Assembly (NCBI GenBank): GCA_036939975.1
Contig: JALLPB010000376.1
Coordinates: forward strand, 1 to 16,833
Source of the DNA: Cyclostephanos tholiformis
Taxonomy: Eukaryota > Bacillariophyta > Thalassiosirophyceae > Thalassiosirales > Thalassiosiraceae
DNA: 16,833 bases
Reading direction: 5' to 3'
The notes under the pieces are model-generated. The model made no database searches and was not told the origin of the DNA. It saw only the letters and a list, made by a program, of their open reading frames with translations. Shown piece after piece: positions 1 to 7,867 of the stretch (its first letter is position 1; the number at the start of each line of letters is the position of its first letter). The position numbers and the translations under genes are program-made.

Positions 1-2
1 AT

Positions 3-440
3 TTCTCCAACCTCGGCGGGAACTACGACGGAGGGGGGAGGGGGGGGGGGACGGTTATGACGATCCATCCCCATGGCGCCGGGGGAATGACGACGGGCGG
101 GATGCCGGGATCGGGAGCGCAGATGATGATGATGACGATGAATCAGCATCCGATGACGCCCGAGCAGCAGCAGCGGCTGCTGTCGCAACAGCAGCAGATC
201 GTCGCCGCGCAGCATCAGCATCAGCAGCAGGCATTGGCGTTCATGCATCAGTTGCAACAATCGCAACAGCAGATGATGGGACTGCCGCAGATGCAGCAGC
301 AGCCGAATAACGGCGCACTTTATCAAGGACAGCTACAGCAGCAGCAGATGATGATGGATCCCGCCCTGCAGCAGCATTTGTACCAACAGCAGATGATGAT
401 GGCACAGCAGCAACTACAGCAGCAACACTTTCAACCGTAA
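3..440 (+). CDS. 3' end of a Gln/Met-rich low-complexity protein (5' part outside window)
   Basis: The frame is open from base 3 at the left edge through to TAA at 438-440, so this is the C-terminal end of a longer gene. The first ATG inside, at 57, need not be the start. The visible part opens with a Gly-rich stretch (NLGGNYDGGG), partly read from a 12-G run at 39-50, and continues as about 100 residues dominated by Gln and Met with interspersed His and Leu, encoded mainly by CAG/CAA and ATG. No folded domain is visible. Gln-rich tails of this kind are common in transcription factors and coactivators, so a nuclear regulatory role is possible, but nothing here proves it. The long G run makes the upstream frame sensitive to sequencing error. 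Sure that it is coding; function unknown. Confidence 0.7.
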   Translation, partial: FSNLGGNYDGGGRGGGTVMTIHPHGAGGMTTGGMPGSGAQMMMMTMNQHPMTPEQQQRLLSQQQQIVAAQHQHQQQALAFMHQLQQSQQQMMGLPQMQQQPNNGALYQGQLQQQQMMMDPALQQHLYQQQMMMAQQQLQQQHFQP

Positions 441-488
441 TTTTATGCATCAATTGTACTTTCAACCGTAGTTTTATGCGTCACTTGT
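427..488 (+). repeat. 31-bp tandem duplication spanning the stop codon
   Basis: Bases 427-457 and 458-488 are two adjacent 31-bp copies that differ at only 3 positions (440/471, 449/480, 453/484). The first copy contains the TAA stop of the Gln-rich gene. The second carries a TAG at the matching place, but 31 is not a multiple of 3, so the second stop lies in another frame. This looks like a recent local duplication in the 3' end of the gene. Confidence 0.85.
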
Positions 489-723
489 GGCAGCGATGGA
501 GGGGGTGGAGAAATGAATGGGATATTCCTCATGCTTACAACATGGAGATTTAATGTTTAAAATACAACGAATAATTCACCCCAGATCGAGTGTGAAAAAA
601 CGAGGAAAATAGTCAGCACTTATAATTCAATGCAAGCAACAGGTGCACTCTCAAAACTATATATGAAATCAATTTTGACACTCCATCGTCCCCTCTTCAC
701 CTCCTCATTGAAAAGAATATAAT

Positions 724-1515
724 CTAAACGTTGGCGAAATTCTCAGGCGTATCGTTGAGGCCAAGCAACTTTGCCCAATCCCCCTTCCTCTTCTTCATCC
801 CATCGATGTCGGCCATCAACTCGGCGCGCACGCCATCGTCGACCTCGTTTTTTAAATCCTCCCTGAGCTGCCTGAGCTGGGCAGTGGCATCCTTCCACAT
901 CTCCATCCAATGGCGTTCCTGCACCCTGAGCTCGTCGACGGTAAGGAGCTTCTCGCCGTCCCTGAGCTTGCGCTTCTTCCTCAGGGTATGCTCCTCCACG
1001 ATGGGGTTCATCCTCATGAACGTCTCCCTCGCGTCCTTGAGACGCGCCTGCTCGACGTCGTCCAGGCGCTCGGTCTCGTACTTCACGTGACACTTGAACG
1101 AGAAGTGACGAGTGTACCCGTAGGCGTCCCACTTGTCGCACGGCTTGTGGTTGCAGGAGCAACGAAGTTGGCCGGACTCGACGTCGACGTATATCCCACG
1201 CGCGGAGTAGTTGATTGCCTCGTGGAAGGTCAGGGGGAGCTTCTTGTTGCGCCTCTTCTTCTTGGGGAGGCCGTCCTGCCCGAGCTCGATCTTGACGTTG
1301 GGGTCGTCACCGTCGTCGTCGACGTCGACGTCGACATCGACATCGACGTCGACGTCGTTGGGGTCCTCGTCTTCGCATTCGGCGTCGGCGAGGGCGGTGA
1401 TGGCCTCGACGGTGATGGCCTCGGCGGTGACGACATGTTCATCATCATGCTTCACTGGTTCTGGTAATAAAGGCACCGGGGGGAGGGCGGTGGGGGCATC
1501 ATTATCGGTGGGCAT
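724..1515 (-). CDS. Zinc-finger-like nuclear protein with paired C-terminal module (paralogue of 2052-2837)
   Basis: This encodes a 263-residue protein. The open frame begins with a GTG at 1521, so the first real ATG at 1515 is chosen. From the N terminus it has a Pro/acidic region, a run of alternating Asp-Val (about residues 55-70), a basic nuclear-localisation-like patch KKKRRNKK (about 85-92), and then a Cys/His cluster with C119, C121, H123, C126, H137, C142 and H143. The C-terminal block (residues 202-253) contains HWMEMW, QLR, LKNEV, KRK and LLG. That block aligns without gaps to the C-terminus of the divergent neighbour, with 24 of 52 residues identical by my count. The Cys/His cluster lines up loosely with the neighbour's BED finger, so this may be a diverged BED-like DNA-binding domain. 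The block is helical and charged, plausibly a coiled coil for dimerisation. I do not recognise a named family. No intron is evident. DNA binding is inference. Confidence 0.7.
   Translation of the reverse strand: MPTDNDAPTALPPVPLLPEPVKHDDEHVVTAEAITVEAITALADAECEDEDPNDVDVDVDVDVDVDDDGDDPNVKIELGQDGLPKKKRRNKKLPLTFHEAINYSARGIYVDVESGQLRCSCNHKPCDKWDAYGYTRHFSFKCHVKYETERLDDVEQARLKDARETFMRMNPIVEEHTLRKKRKLRDGEKLLTVDELRVQERHWMEMWKDATAQLRQLREDLKNEVDDGVRAELMADIDGMKKRKGDWAKLLGLNDTPENFANV
1311..1358. repeat. GTC/GACGTC microsatellite encoding Asp-Val/Asp run
   Basis: A run of GTC triplets passes into repeated GACGTC and GACATC hexamers. Read on the minus strand it encodes alternating Asp-Val followed by Asp residues of the 724-1515 gene. 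GACGTC is its own reverse complement, so the tract can fold on itself and may be unstable in length. Confidence 0.8.
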
Positions 1516-2051
1516 GATCACTTTTTTCGCGAAGAAGAGGGGGGGAAGGGGGCTGGTGGCGTTGCTCTCTGTTGATGCTCACAAAAAAATAAAAAAAATA
1601 AAAAAAACACACATTATTAATATTTGATTATGTGTACTATCGTTGTGGTTGGTGGCGTGGTATGGGGGGGGGTTCGGTTGGGGGGATGGATGGACTGACT
1701 ACGATACCTAGTAATAGTACAATGACGAAACATTTATTTAGACCAAATCCTTTCCATTGCACGTGGGAACAAGTATTGTGGTTGAGGACTGTGAGATGTC
1801 CGCCGTTTTTTTTGTTCCCCTCATTTTTCGTTCCCCTCTTTTTTGTTTGAAGTGTTTATGGGGGAGACTCGTTTTTACCCGCCCACCCTTGAGAGCCGAC
1901 ATCACAACCACCACGTGATCACGTGTCACGATACGCTCCGCCAGAGCGTTGTGATCAAACCAGCAATCATCCCGCGCGCCACAAAGCGCCAAAGGAGGAT
2001 ACCGAGATCGCCCCTTTCTCTTTCGCTAAGGAATCTCCTCAATTTTTCCCC
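1516..2051. promoter_or_regulatory. Shared divergent promoter region of the zinc-finger pair
   Basis: This is 536 bp between the two head-to-head start codons. It contains A/T-rich tracts near 1580-1630, G runs near 1662-1684 and three CACGTG sites. It also has a short tandem repeat with a 16-bp period in which GTTCCCCTC occurs at 1814-1822 and 1830-1838, each preceded by a T run. No convincing TATA box or coding frame is seen. Promoter function is inferred from gene arrangement. Confidence 0.5.
1912..1925. promoter_or_regulatory. Perfect 14-bp palindrome with two CACGTG boxes
   Basis: The sequence CACGTGATCACGTG equals its own reverse complement and holds two CACGTG hexamers (1912-1917 and 1920-1925) separated by AT. 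A third CACGTG lies at 1760-1765. CACGTG is the classic G-box/E-box bound by bZIP and bHLH transcription factors. It sits about 125 bp upstream of the + strand start codon. Regulatory use is inferred. Confidence 0.5.
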
Positions 2052-2837
2052 ATGGACCAATCTGCCTGCCTCGCAGATCCGGATTTGCCCCCACCCTCCA
2101 CCGTCGATAACGGGCAACAGAGGTTGGTCAAACCGGATAATGTCAAATCGCGGTATTGGACGCATTTCCTGAAGTACGATGCCGAATGCCATCCCGACAA
2201 CAAGACCCTCGCCCGATGCACCCTTTGCGGGAGGGACATCAGCGTGAAGCAGGGCACCGGCGGACTCAAGAATCATATGAAGTTTAAGCATCCCGTGGAG
2301 AACGCGCTGCTCGTTTCGGACGATTTCAATCCCGACGGCGAAGTGTGCTACCAGGCCGAGAATCACTCGCCTACCAATGACGGCGAGATCGAAATCTCCT
2401 CCAAAGGGGATACTTCAACCACCATCCCCATCACCGCGAGGCGTAAGAAGCCAAGGCTCGAGAATGCATCCGCAGAAATAATCGAACGGAGGGATGCCGA
2501 GAAACGCAGAATCGAGAAGCATTTGATGGAGATGTGGTCGTTAACGCGAAAGGAGATACTCCAGTTGAGGACGGAGTTGAAGAACGAGGTGGAGGATGAT
2601 ATCATTAGGGAGTTGGAGAGCGATTTGCGCGTACTTCAGAAGAGGAAGGCTAACTATGCTGAATTGCTCGGGTTTATGAAGGATGAGGAGGACACTACCA
2701 CTTGTACAGAGAGAGTGGAATCACAGGCACGAGGGCGGGCCAATGTCGGGACAGAGGGTAGGACGACGACGACAACGCCATTCGAGGATTTCGACGTAAA
2801 TGCCGACTGTGCAGGGGAGACGTCCTATATGGACTGA
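2052..2837 (+). CDS. BED-type zinc finger protein with C-terminal coiled-coil-like module
   Basis: This encodes a 261-residue protein. The frame is open further upstream but begins there with a GTG (1923). The ATG at 2052, in the context CCCCATGG, is the first in-frame ATG and is chosen. Residues about 35-82 form a BED-type zinc finger: an aromatic W-H-F lead, then C56-x2-C59, a basic and Gly-rich stretch, and H75/H80 in KNHMKFKH. BED fingers bind DNA and occur in chromatin-boundary proteins and domesticated or active hAT transposases. No transposase catalytic domain follows. Instead there is an acidic linker, a basic patch (RRKKPRL) and a charged helical block (residues 157-208) with HLMEMW, QLR, LKNEVED, KRK and LLG, shared with the divergent neighbour at 724-1515. 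The tail is Thr/Asp-rich and low in complexity. Probably a nuclear DNA-binding protein; targets unknown. Confidence 0.8.
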   Translation: MDQSACLADPDLPPPSTVDNGQQRLVKPDNVKSRYWTHFLKYDAECHPDNKTLARCTLCGRDISVKQGTGGLKNHMKFKHPVENALLVSDDFNPDGEVCYQAENHSPTNDGEIEISSKGDTSTTIPITARRKKPRLENASAEIIERRDAEKRRIEKHLMEMWSLTRKEILQLRTELKNEVEDDIIRELESDLRVLQKRKANYAELLGFMKDEEDTTTCTERVESQARGRANVGTEGRTTTTTPFEDFDVNADCAGETSYMD

Positions 2838-3297
2838 ACTATGCGCAATACTTCAAACACATGACGTCTTCATTATTTGTATTGAATCATAAGCCATGCA
2901 ATGTTTGTAGGAAGGCGCCTCTTCATAACGATACTATTTAAAGTTTCTATTCTGTTTGGCATGTGCTGGTAGCCTTTTTCATAGGAATATAAAAAGAGCA
3001 GAGCTTACAGACAAATAGAGTAAAATAGGAACCAACTTCTTTTTAGTCTAACCCACAATACTTCGATACCATTGACGGTCTAGACTAAGTCACCAAACTC
3101 ATGCAGGTGGACTAGGTGCGTCGAAGTCAAACAAGACATGGGGGAGCCAATTCAGCTTTTCCCATTGTCAAGGACATGAGCGATGAGAGTAAGGCCCATC
3201 TAGTACCGTACTTTATTATTTTCCCACGTTTCGTCGCCATCACACATCACATCAAACCGAAAAAATATCAACGTAACCTACCGGCCCGCCCGAAAAC
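2838..3297. other. Intergenic, no supported gene
   Basis: This 460-bp stretch lies between the BED gene and the YchJ-like gene. It is A/T-richer than the genes and contains only a 61-codon open frame that overlaps the next start and shows no recognisable motif. It probably holds the 3' UTR of the first gene and the promoter of the second. I see no tRNA, repeat or clear regulatory element. Confidence 0.5.
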
Positions 3298-4213
3298 ATG
3301 ATGCAGGGAAACCATAAACTCCTTGCATGTACATGCATTATCATTGCGGTGGACGTCGCCTCTGGGTTATCCGTCGCCAAGCCGTGGTCGTCCGTCGCGT
3401 CGTCATCGCTGGCGACATCTCGCAACGCCTCGTTCCTCCTCGCGACGAAGGGCGGGGCCGGTAAGAAAATCAAACGGGCGGCCCAAACGACGAAGGGTTT
3501 CGGTGCGCCCCCTGCCACGTTGGATGACGTCCTCGCCTCCTTCAAATCGCGCATGCCAGAGAATGCCGACGATGTTCCCTGCCCATGCGGGAGCGGCGAA
3601 GTCTATGGCGATTGCTGCGGACCGCTGCATCGGGGTGAGGGAGATCTCCGTCCACGATTTTTGTCGCTCCTCATACGATATTGCCTTTTCTCGACGGCAT
3701 ATACAAAATGATAATGTATCCCGAGCCCTGTTTCGTATAATATATCCAACTCATCCTCTCTTTTTTTCTCTCTCTCTCCCCTCCTCCTTTACAAGTATAG
3801 GCGATCGTATTTGTTCGTCAATGACGGACGTGTTGCGATCGCGATACACCGCCTTCTCCTGGCGTAACATCGAGTATGTCATGGCCACGACGCACGAATC
3901 ATGTAGGGATTACCGCGACGATCGAGTCGCGTGGGCGAAGGATCTGAATAGGAATGGCATGTTCGACGGCTTCGATTTCGTAAGTTTGTCCGCAGGGGAG
4001 GAGGAAATCGACGTCGACGACGAGAATACGGGGTATGTCGAATTCAAGGTCACGTTCAGGGCGAGGGGGGGGGGAGGGATCGCCGGTCAGGAGACTGTCA
4101 TCTCCGAACGGTCGAGGTTCCTCCGTAATCCAACCGATGGCAGTTGGAGCTACGCGAGCGGGGATATTCGATCGGACGTTGCAGGATTGGAAGGTGCGAT
4201 TCTGAACAAATAA
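3298..4213 (+). CDS. YchJ/UPF0225 family protein with one SEC-C motif, 2 exons, signal-like N terminus
   Basis: Exons are 3298-3634 and 3801-4213. The intron at 3635-3800 starts GTGAGG, has a pyrimidine-rich 3' end and ends ATAG. Joined they give 249 residues. The first 25 residues contain a hydrophobic run (LLACTCIIIAV) like a signal peptide, followed by a Ser/Ala-rich basic stretch, which suggests secretory or plastid import. A SEC-C zinc motif follows (C95-P-C97-GSG...C106-C107-GPLH). Exon 2 carries the NTF2-like UPF0225 core: LRSRYTAF, then an aromatic/His stretch, GYVEF, ERSRFLR and W-S-Y. This order matches bacterial YchJ as I know it, but the second SEC-C motif that bacterial members often carry at the C-terminus is absent. 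The molecular function of the family is not established. The splice junction is supported because the family motif CCGPLHRG runs straight into the RSRYTAF region. It converges on the GluRS gene with a 102-bp gap. Confidence 0.85.
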
Positions 4214-4315
4214 TCTAGCTAGAGTAGGTGACTAGATGTTTAAATTGATAAATATAAGGCCACAACCAAAGTGTCCTACCCCCAATTGCATTCTACTAGG
4301 AACCCAATCACTCGC

Positions 4316-7265
4316 CTAACGATGTGCGAGTTTCCCATCGAGATCTGACATCGCCTTCTTCTTTCCATCGGGGATCATGAACAGTATCAAGGGCCTCGTC
4401 TCGTTGAAGTACAGCCTATCGACCCTGTAATAACCCCGCCTCTCCAACTGGATAATGTCATTCGCCTTCAAGGTCCTTAACCCTGCATCGCCGATCACCT
4501 CCGTCTCGGCCTGCGTGTTGGGATTGATGTAATCCTCAAGCTTGTCATCCTCCTCGAGCTTCTCCTTCGAGATGAGGTTATCGAATTCCGATAGGATCGT
4601 ACGGCAATTCTCGGGCACGTCGGCGAGCCACGACAGTTTGCGTTTCGCAGATTTTACGTCCCCGCCTGGGACGAAGACTCCCTCGAGCCCTCCATCGACT
4701 TTAGTTAGCTCAACAACGCCTAGGCGGAAAGGTTCGTTTGTCGTTAATAAAACGGCGAACGGCGGCGAGTGATGAAATAGGAGAATAAGTCGAACGATTC
4801 CAGGATTTGCACATTACAACTTTGCTGGTTCATGAAGTGGATGAGGCACCGGAAGAAGTTACAATCAAAACAAATTTACGCACCCCATCGCGTCAATACA
4901 ATATTCTCTCCAACCTCCATCCCCTCAGTGTCGACCTTCTCCAGCAGCACCCTCTTGGAAATCCGGACAAGACGCTTCCCGAAGCTGGGATCCTTGGGAA
5001 GGTAATCAGTGGTCAAAAAATTCAGCCCGTCCTCGGCGTTCGTCACAATCAGCGGGACGTTTTCGCTCTTATCAATGGCCATGAAACGCTTCGCGTACTT
5101 GTCGATCTCCTTCTTGTTCTCCGCCCAAAATTTGCTCCACTCCATGTTCACCACCCGTCGACTCGCGCCCTGGGAGCACATGAATCGCTTGAGCGCACCG
5201 ACGTCGATCCCGCGACGGGTCACGCCCCTCACTGTGGGGAACCGCGGATCGTCCCATCCCGTTACCTTCCCCGTCTCAACGAACCACGTGAGCTTCCTCT
5301 TGCTCATTACCGTGTACATGAAATTCATCCTCGCGAAGGTCTGTATGCGCACGCGACGCAATCCAAGCGCCCTCTGTATCCATGCGAACTGGGCGTTGCG
5401 ATCGTCGTACTCGGTGGTGCGCAACGCGTGCGTCACGCCCTCTATCGAATCGACTATTGGACATGCTAGGTCGTAGGTCGGATAGGCCTTGTAGGTGGTG
5501 CCACTCCTGTGATGGGGGGTGAGATTCTGACGGTACAATACCGGATCGCGCAGTGTGCCATTGTCAGAGGTCATGTCAATCTTGGCGCGCAGGCACCAGA
5601 CGCTTCCCCCCTCGCTCCCGGAACGCATGAGATCGAAATACTCCAACGCCTCCGAAACGGACTGGTCCCTGTGCCTCGAATTCTGCCTGTCCATGCGCTC
5701 CTTCTGCATCTCCTCCTGGGGCGTATCGTCCATGTACGCAAGGCCGTTCTTTATCATCCAAAGCGCGTACTTTTCGATGGTGCCGAAGTAATCGGACGTG
5801 AACGTAACGACGTCCGGCCTCACCCCGATCTTCGCTAAATCCTCCACGATGCTCGACTGGTACTCGTCCTTCTCCTTGCTGGGATTGGTATCGTCGAACC
5901 TAAGGATCAACCTCCCACGGTATCTACGGGCATAGTAGTCGCTGAGCAACACCGCTTTCGCATGTCCGACGTGGAGGTACCCGGACGGCTCTGGGGGGAA
6001 ACGCACAGTGACGTTGCCAGGCGTCGCCCCCTCCAGGTGATTCATCCCGGTCATGATTGGCTCGAGGGCCGTAGTCGCGTCGTCGGGATTATCGAAGGTC
6101 GCCTCGTCCTTACCCGAAATTCCAACAGCGAGCTGCGTCGCTTCCCTAATCGCGGGATGGGACGATATCGTTTCCACCCAACGTAAGGTGGGACACCCGA
6201 TCGGCAACATCGACGCGATCTCCGCCCTCATTTCGAACGACGAAGGGAAGCCGAGGGCCGCGAACAACGCCACGTCCGCGAGCGTCATCGAGTTGCCGAT
6301 GACGTAGGTACTCGCGCGAAGCGCGGGATCGAGCGTCCGCCTCACGGCCAGTGCCCTCCTCCTGCGAACGTCCGTCGAGACGCCGAGCCTTGACAGGGAC
6401 GAGGCGTAATCGACGTACTGATCCACGAGCGAGACGCCCTCGTGGGTGCGTCCGCCGAGGAAGTCGGTCATCGCGCGACGATTCTCCGAGGCGCTCCTGC
6501 GAGCGATGTACCGCGCAATGGCGAGGTCCCCCCCCACCTCGGCAGTCGTAATCGTAGTTTCGCCGCTGGCCGGCAGTCCCAGCGCGCAACCGCGACGGTT
6601 GTGATCGCTAACGAGGTCGTAATCGACGATTGCGTTCGCGAGTATCGCAACCGTGAGCGCCACGACCGGACGGTCGGTGAGGGCGGAGTTGGGATTGAAG
6701 GATAACTGATACGGACGTAGTTTGATGGACGAGGACGACGATGCGACGGGCCGGGAGGTAGACTTCGTCGCCGCCGCGGGGGGTGGGGAGACGACGGGAG
6801 CAGCGGCCACGCCGGAGCCTGGGGTGGGAGATGCGGCCGAGGACGATGCCGCCTTCATGGCCTTGGCCTCCGCCTTCTTCCCGGCCTTCTTGGCGGCGTT
6901 GGCTGTGCGGATTCCATCCAAACCCGTTTCCGTTTCGGGGGTCAGGGAGGAGAGGGGGGGGGGGAGGGGTTGAATTAGTTGGGGGAGCACGAGAAGAACC
7001 AACCGCGAAATGGGATTAGAAGAGGCCTCCATTATTTCATTCGCAAATGCAAACGCAAATGCAAATCATCGACCTTCATCTAACGACTGGGGAACAAAAA
7101 ATTATCGGCAAGGGCCGTCGTGTTTGCCCAATACTTACCCTCCCTCGTCTGATTCACCCGATTCGCATCCCCACCCCCGCTCCCATCCCCGACAGCGGCC
7201 GCGGCCTCCTCCACCGCCATCCTCTTAGCGTCCTTCTCCAATTTCTTCTTCTCGCTCTTGCACAT
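4316..7265 (-). CDS. Glutamyl-tRNA synthetase, cytosolic (archaeal/eukaryotic) type, 3 exons
   Basis: Exons are 7265-7139, 6902-4884 and 4719-4316. Introns are 7138-6903 (GTAAGT...CACAG) and 4883-4720 (GTGCGT...CCTAG). All joins are phase 1 and give 849 residues. The enzyme charges tRNA-Glu with glutamate using ATP. Visible parts are a Lys/Ala-rich linker, a GST-like domain (about 95-290, with SMTLADVALFAAL), the class I core with HIGH as H353-V-G-H356, the KMSKS-like loop MSKRKL at about 575, and a C-terminal anticodon-binding beta-barrel containing LEEDDKLEDYINPNT and DIIQLERRGYY. The first 43 residues encoded downstream of 7032 in the same frame would be intronic: the true acceptor ACAG|CC at 6903/6902 fits the upstream donor exactly. 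The start is uncertain. ATG 7265 is used because the upstream WHEP-like region is interrupted. It shares a divergent promoter with the amidase. Confidence 0.88.
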
Positions 7266-7267
7266 CG

Positions 7268-7512
7268 ATTACTCCCACGGCCTGCCATTGACGTCGATGC
7301 CCCCGCTCGCCGCGGCATACGCCCGCTTGGCATTGAGCAGGGCCAATACACCGGCCGATATGGCATCCCTGTCGGGGGGGGAGGAAAGTTTTGAGATGCT
7401 TCACCGCCTCTGCGATGGAATGGATGCGAGCCTTGAGTTTGTCGAGGAGGGGGGACGACTCGGCGGCGACGAGGGCGGGAGGAGGCGCGGCGTCGTCGTT
7501 TTCGGATGTCAT
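7268..7512 (-). pseudogene. Broken WHEP domain leader of the GluRS gene
   Basis: An ATG at 7512 opens a frame whose residues fit the first helix of a WHEP tRNA-binding domain (LLDKLKARIHSIAEAVKHLK). At the eight-C tract around 7373-7380 the frame must shift by one base to continue into the second helix (DAISAGVLALLNAKRAYAAASG). That second frame then meets TAA at 7271-7269, and is followed one codon later by ATG 7265, in the same frame as the Lys-rich linker and the synthetase. WHEP domains are known appendages of eukaryotic aminoacyl-tRNA synthetases. Either the domain has decayed and translation restarts at 7265, or the C-run is a base-call error and the TAA is a second error or a real break. 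No intron of plausible length removes the stop. Confidence 0.6.
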
Positions 7513-7867
7513 CGTGGTCCTTGGTGTGTTTTTAGGTAGTTTGTGTGTGGGCGGGGGTGAAAGGCGATTGCTCTTCCACGTGGAGGTTATGAGAATATTG
7601 AATTCCCATAAGGTGTCTGCTTCTCGTAGAAACATTGAGAGCGCTCCAAAATGAATCTGACTTTTTCTTTTCTTCCGAAATTTTTTGCGAAGAAGACGAG
7701 ATAGGTAGATGGATCTTTTGGCGCGTTGTCTTGTTTTGGAAGATAGATCTTTTTTCTCTGATCTGGCAGAACGCTTTTGATTGACGACGTAAATAAGAAG
7801 ATACATGGAGTGCTCATTAAAAATAATTAACCCCACCCAAATCATCAAGCACCACCCCGCCCAAACC
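7513..7867. promoter_or_regulatory. Divergent promoter region between GluRS and amidase, with CACGTG palindrome
   Basis: This 355-bp region lies between the two outward-facing genes. It includes the 10-bp palindrome TCCACGTGGA (7575-7584), which contains a CACGTG box, and an A/T-rich stretch (about 7640-7830) before the amidase start. Open frames here lack any family resemblance. Promoter function is inferred from position. Confidence 0.45.

Noticed and set aside
910..1467. 185-codon open frame on the plus strand
   Set aside because: It is opposite the zinc-finger-like gene, Val/Leu-rich as expected from the complement of Asp-rich coding, and has no motif.
1923..2051. Upstream extension of the BED-finger protein by 43 residues
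   Set aside because: The frame begins at a GTG inside the CACGTG palindrome, with no upstream ATG; the ATG at 2052 has a better context.
2052..2837. BED finger as evidence of a hAT transposase
   Set aside because: No transposase catalytic block or hAT dimerisation motif follows, and no terminal inverted repeats were found flanking the gene.
3116..3301. 61-codon open frame before the YchJ-like gene
   Set aside because: It overlaps the true start, starts without clear context and shows no motif.
4807..5469. 220-codon open frame on the plus strand
   Set aside because: It lies opposite the conserved GluRS core and has no family resemblance.
7225..7509. Continuation of the WHEP first-helix frame into an Arg/Gly/Glu-rich tail
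   Set aside because: The second helix of the domain is in the other frame, so this tail looks like out-of-frame reading after the C tract.
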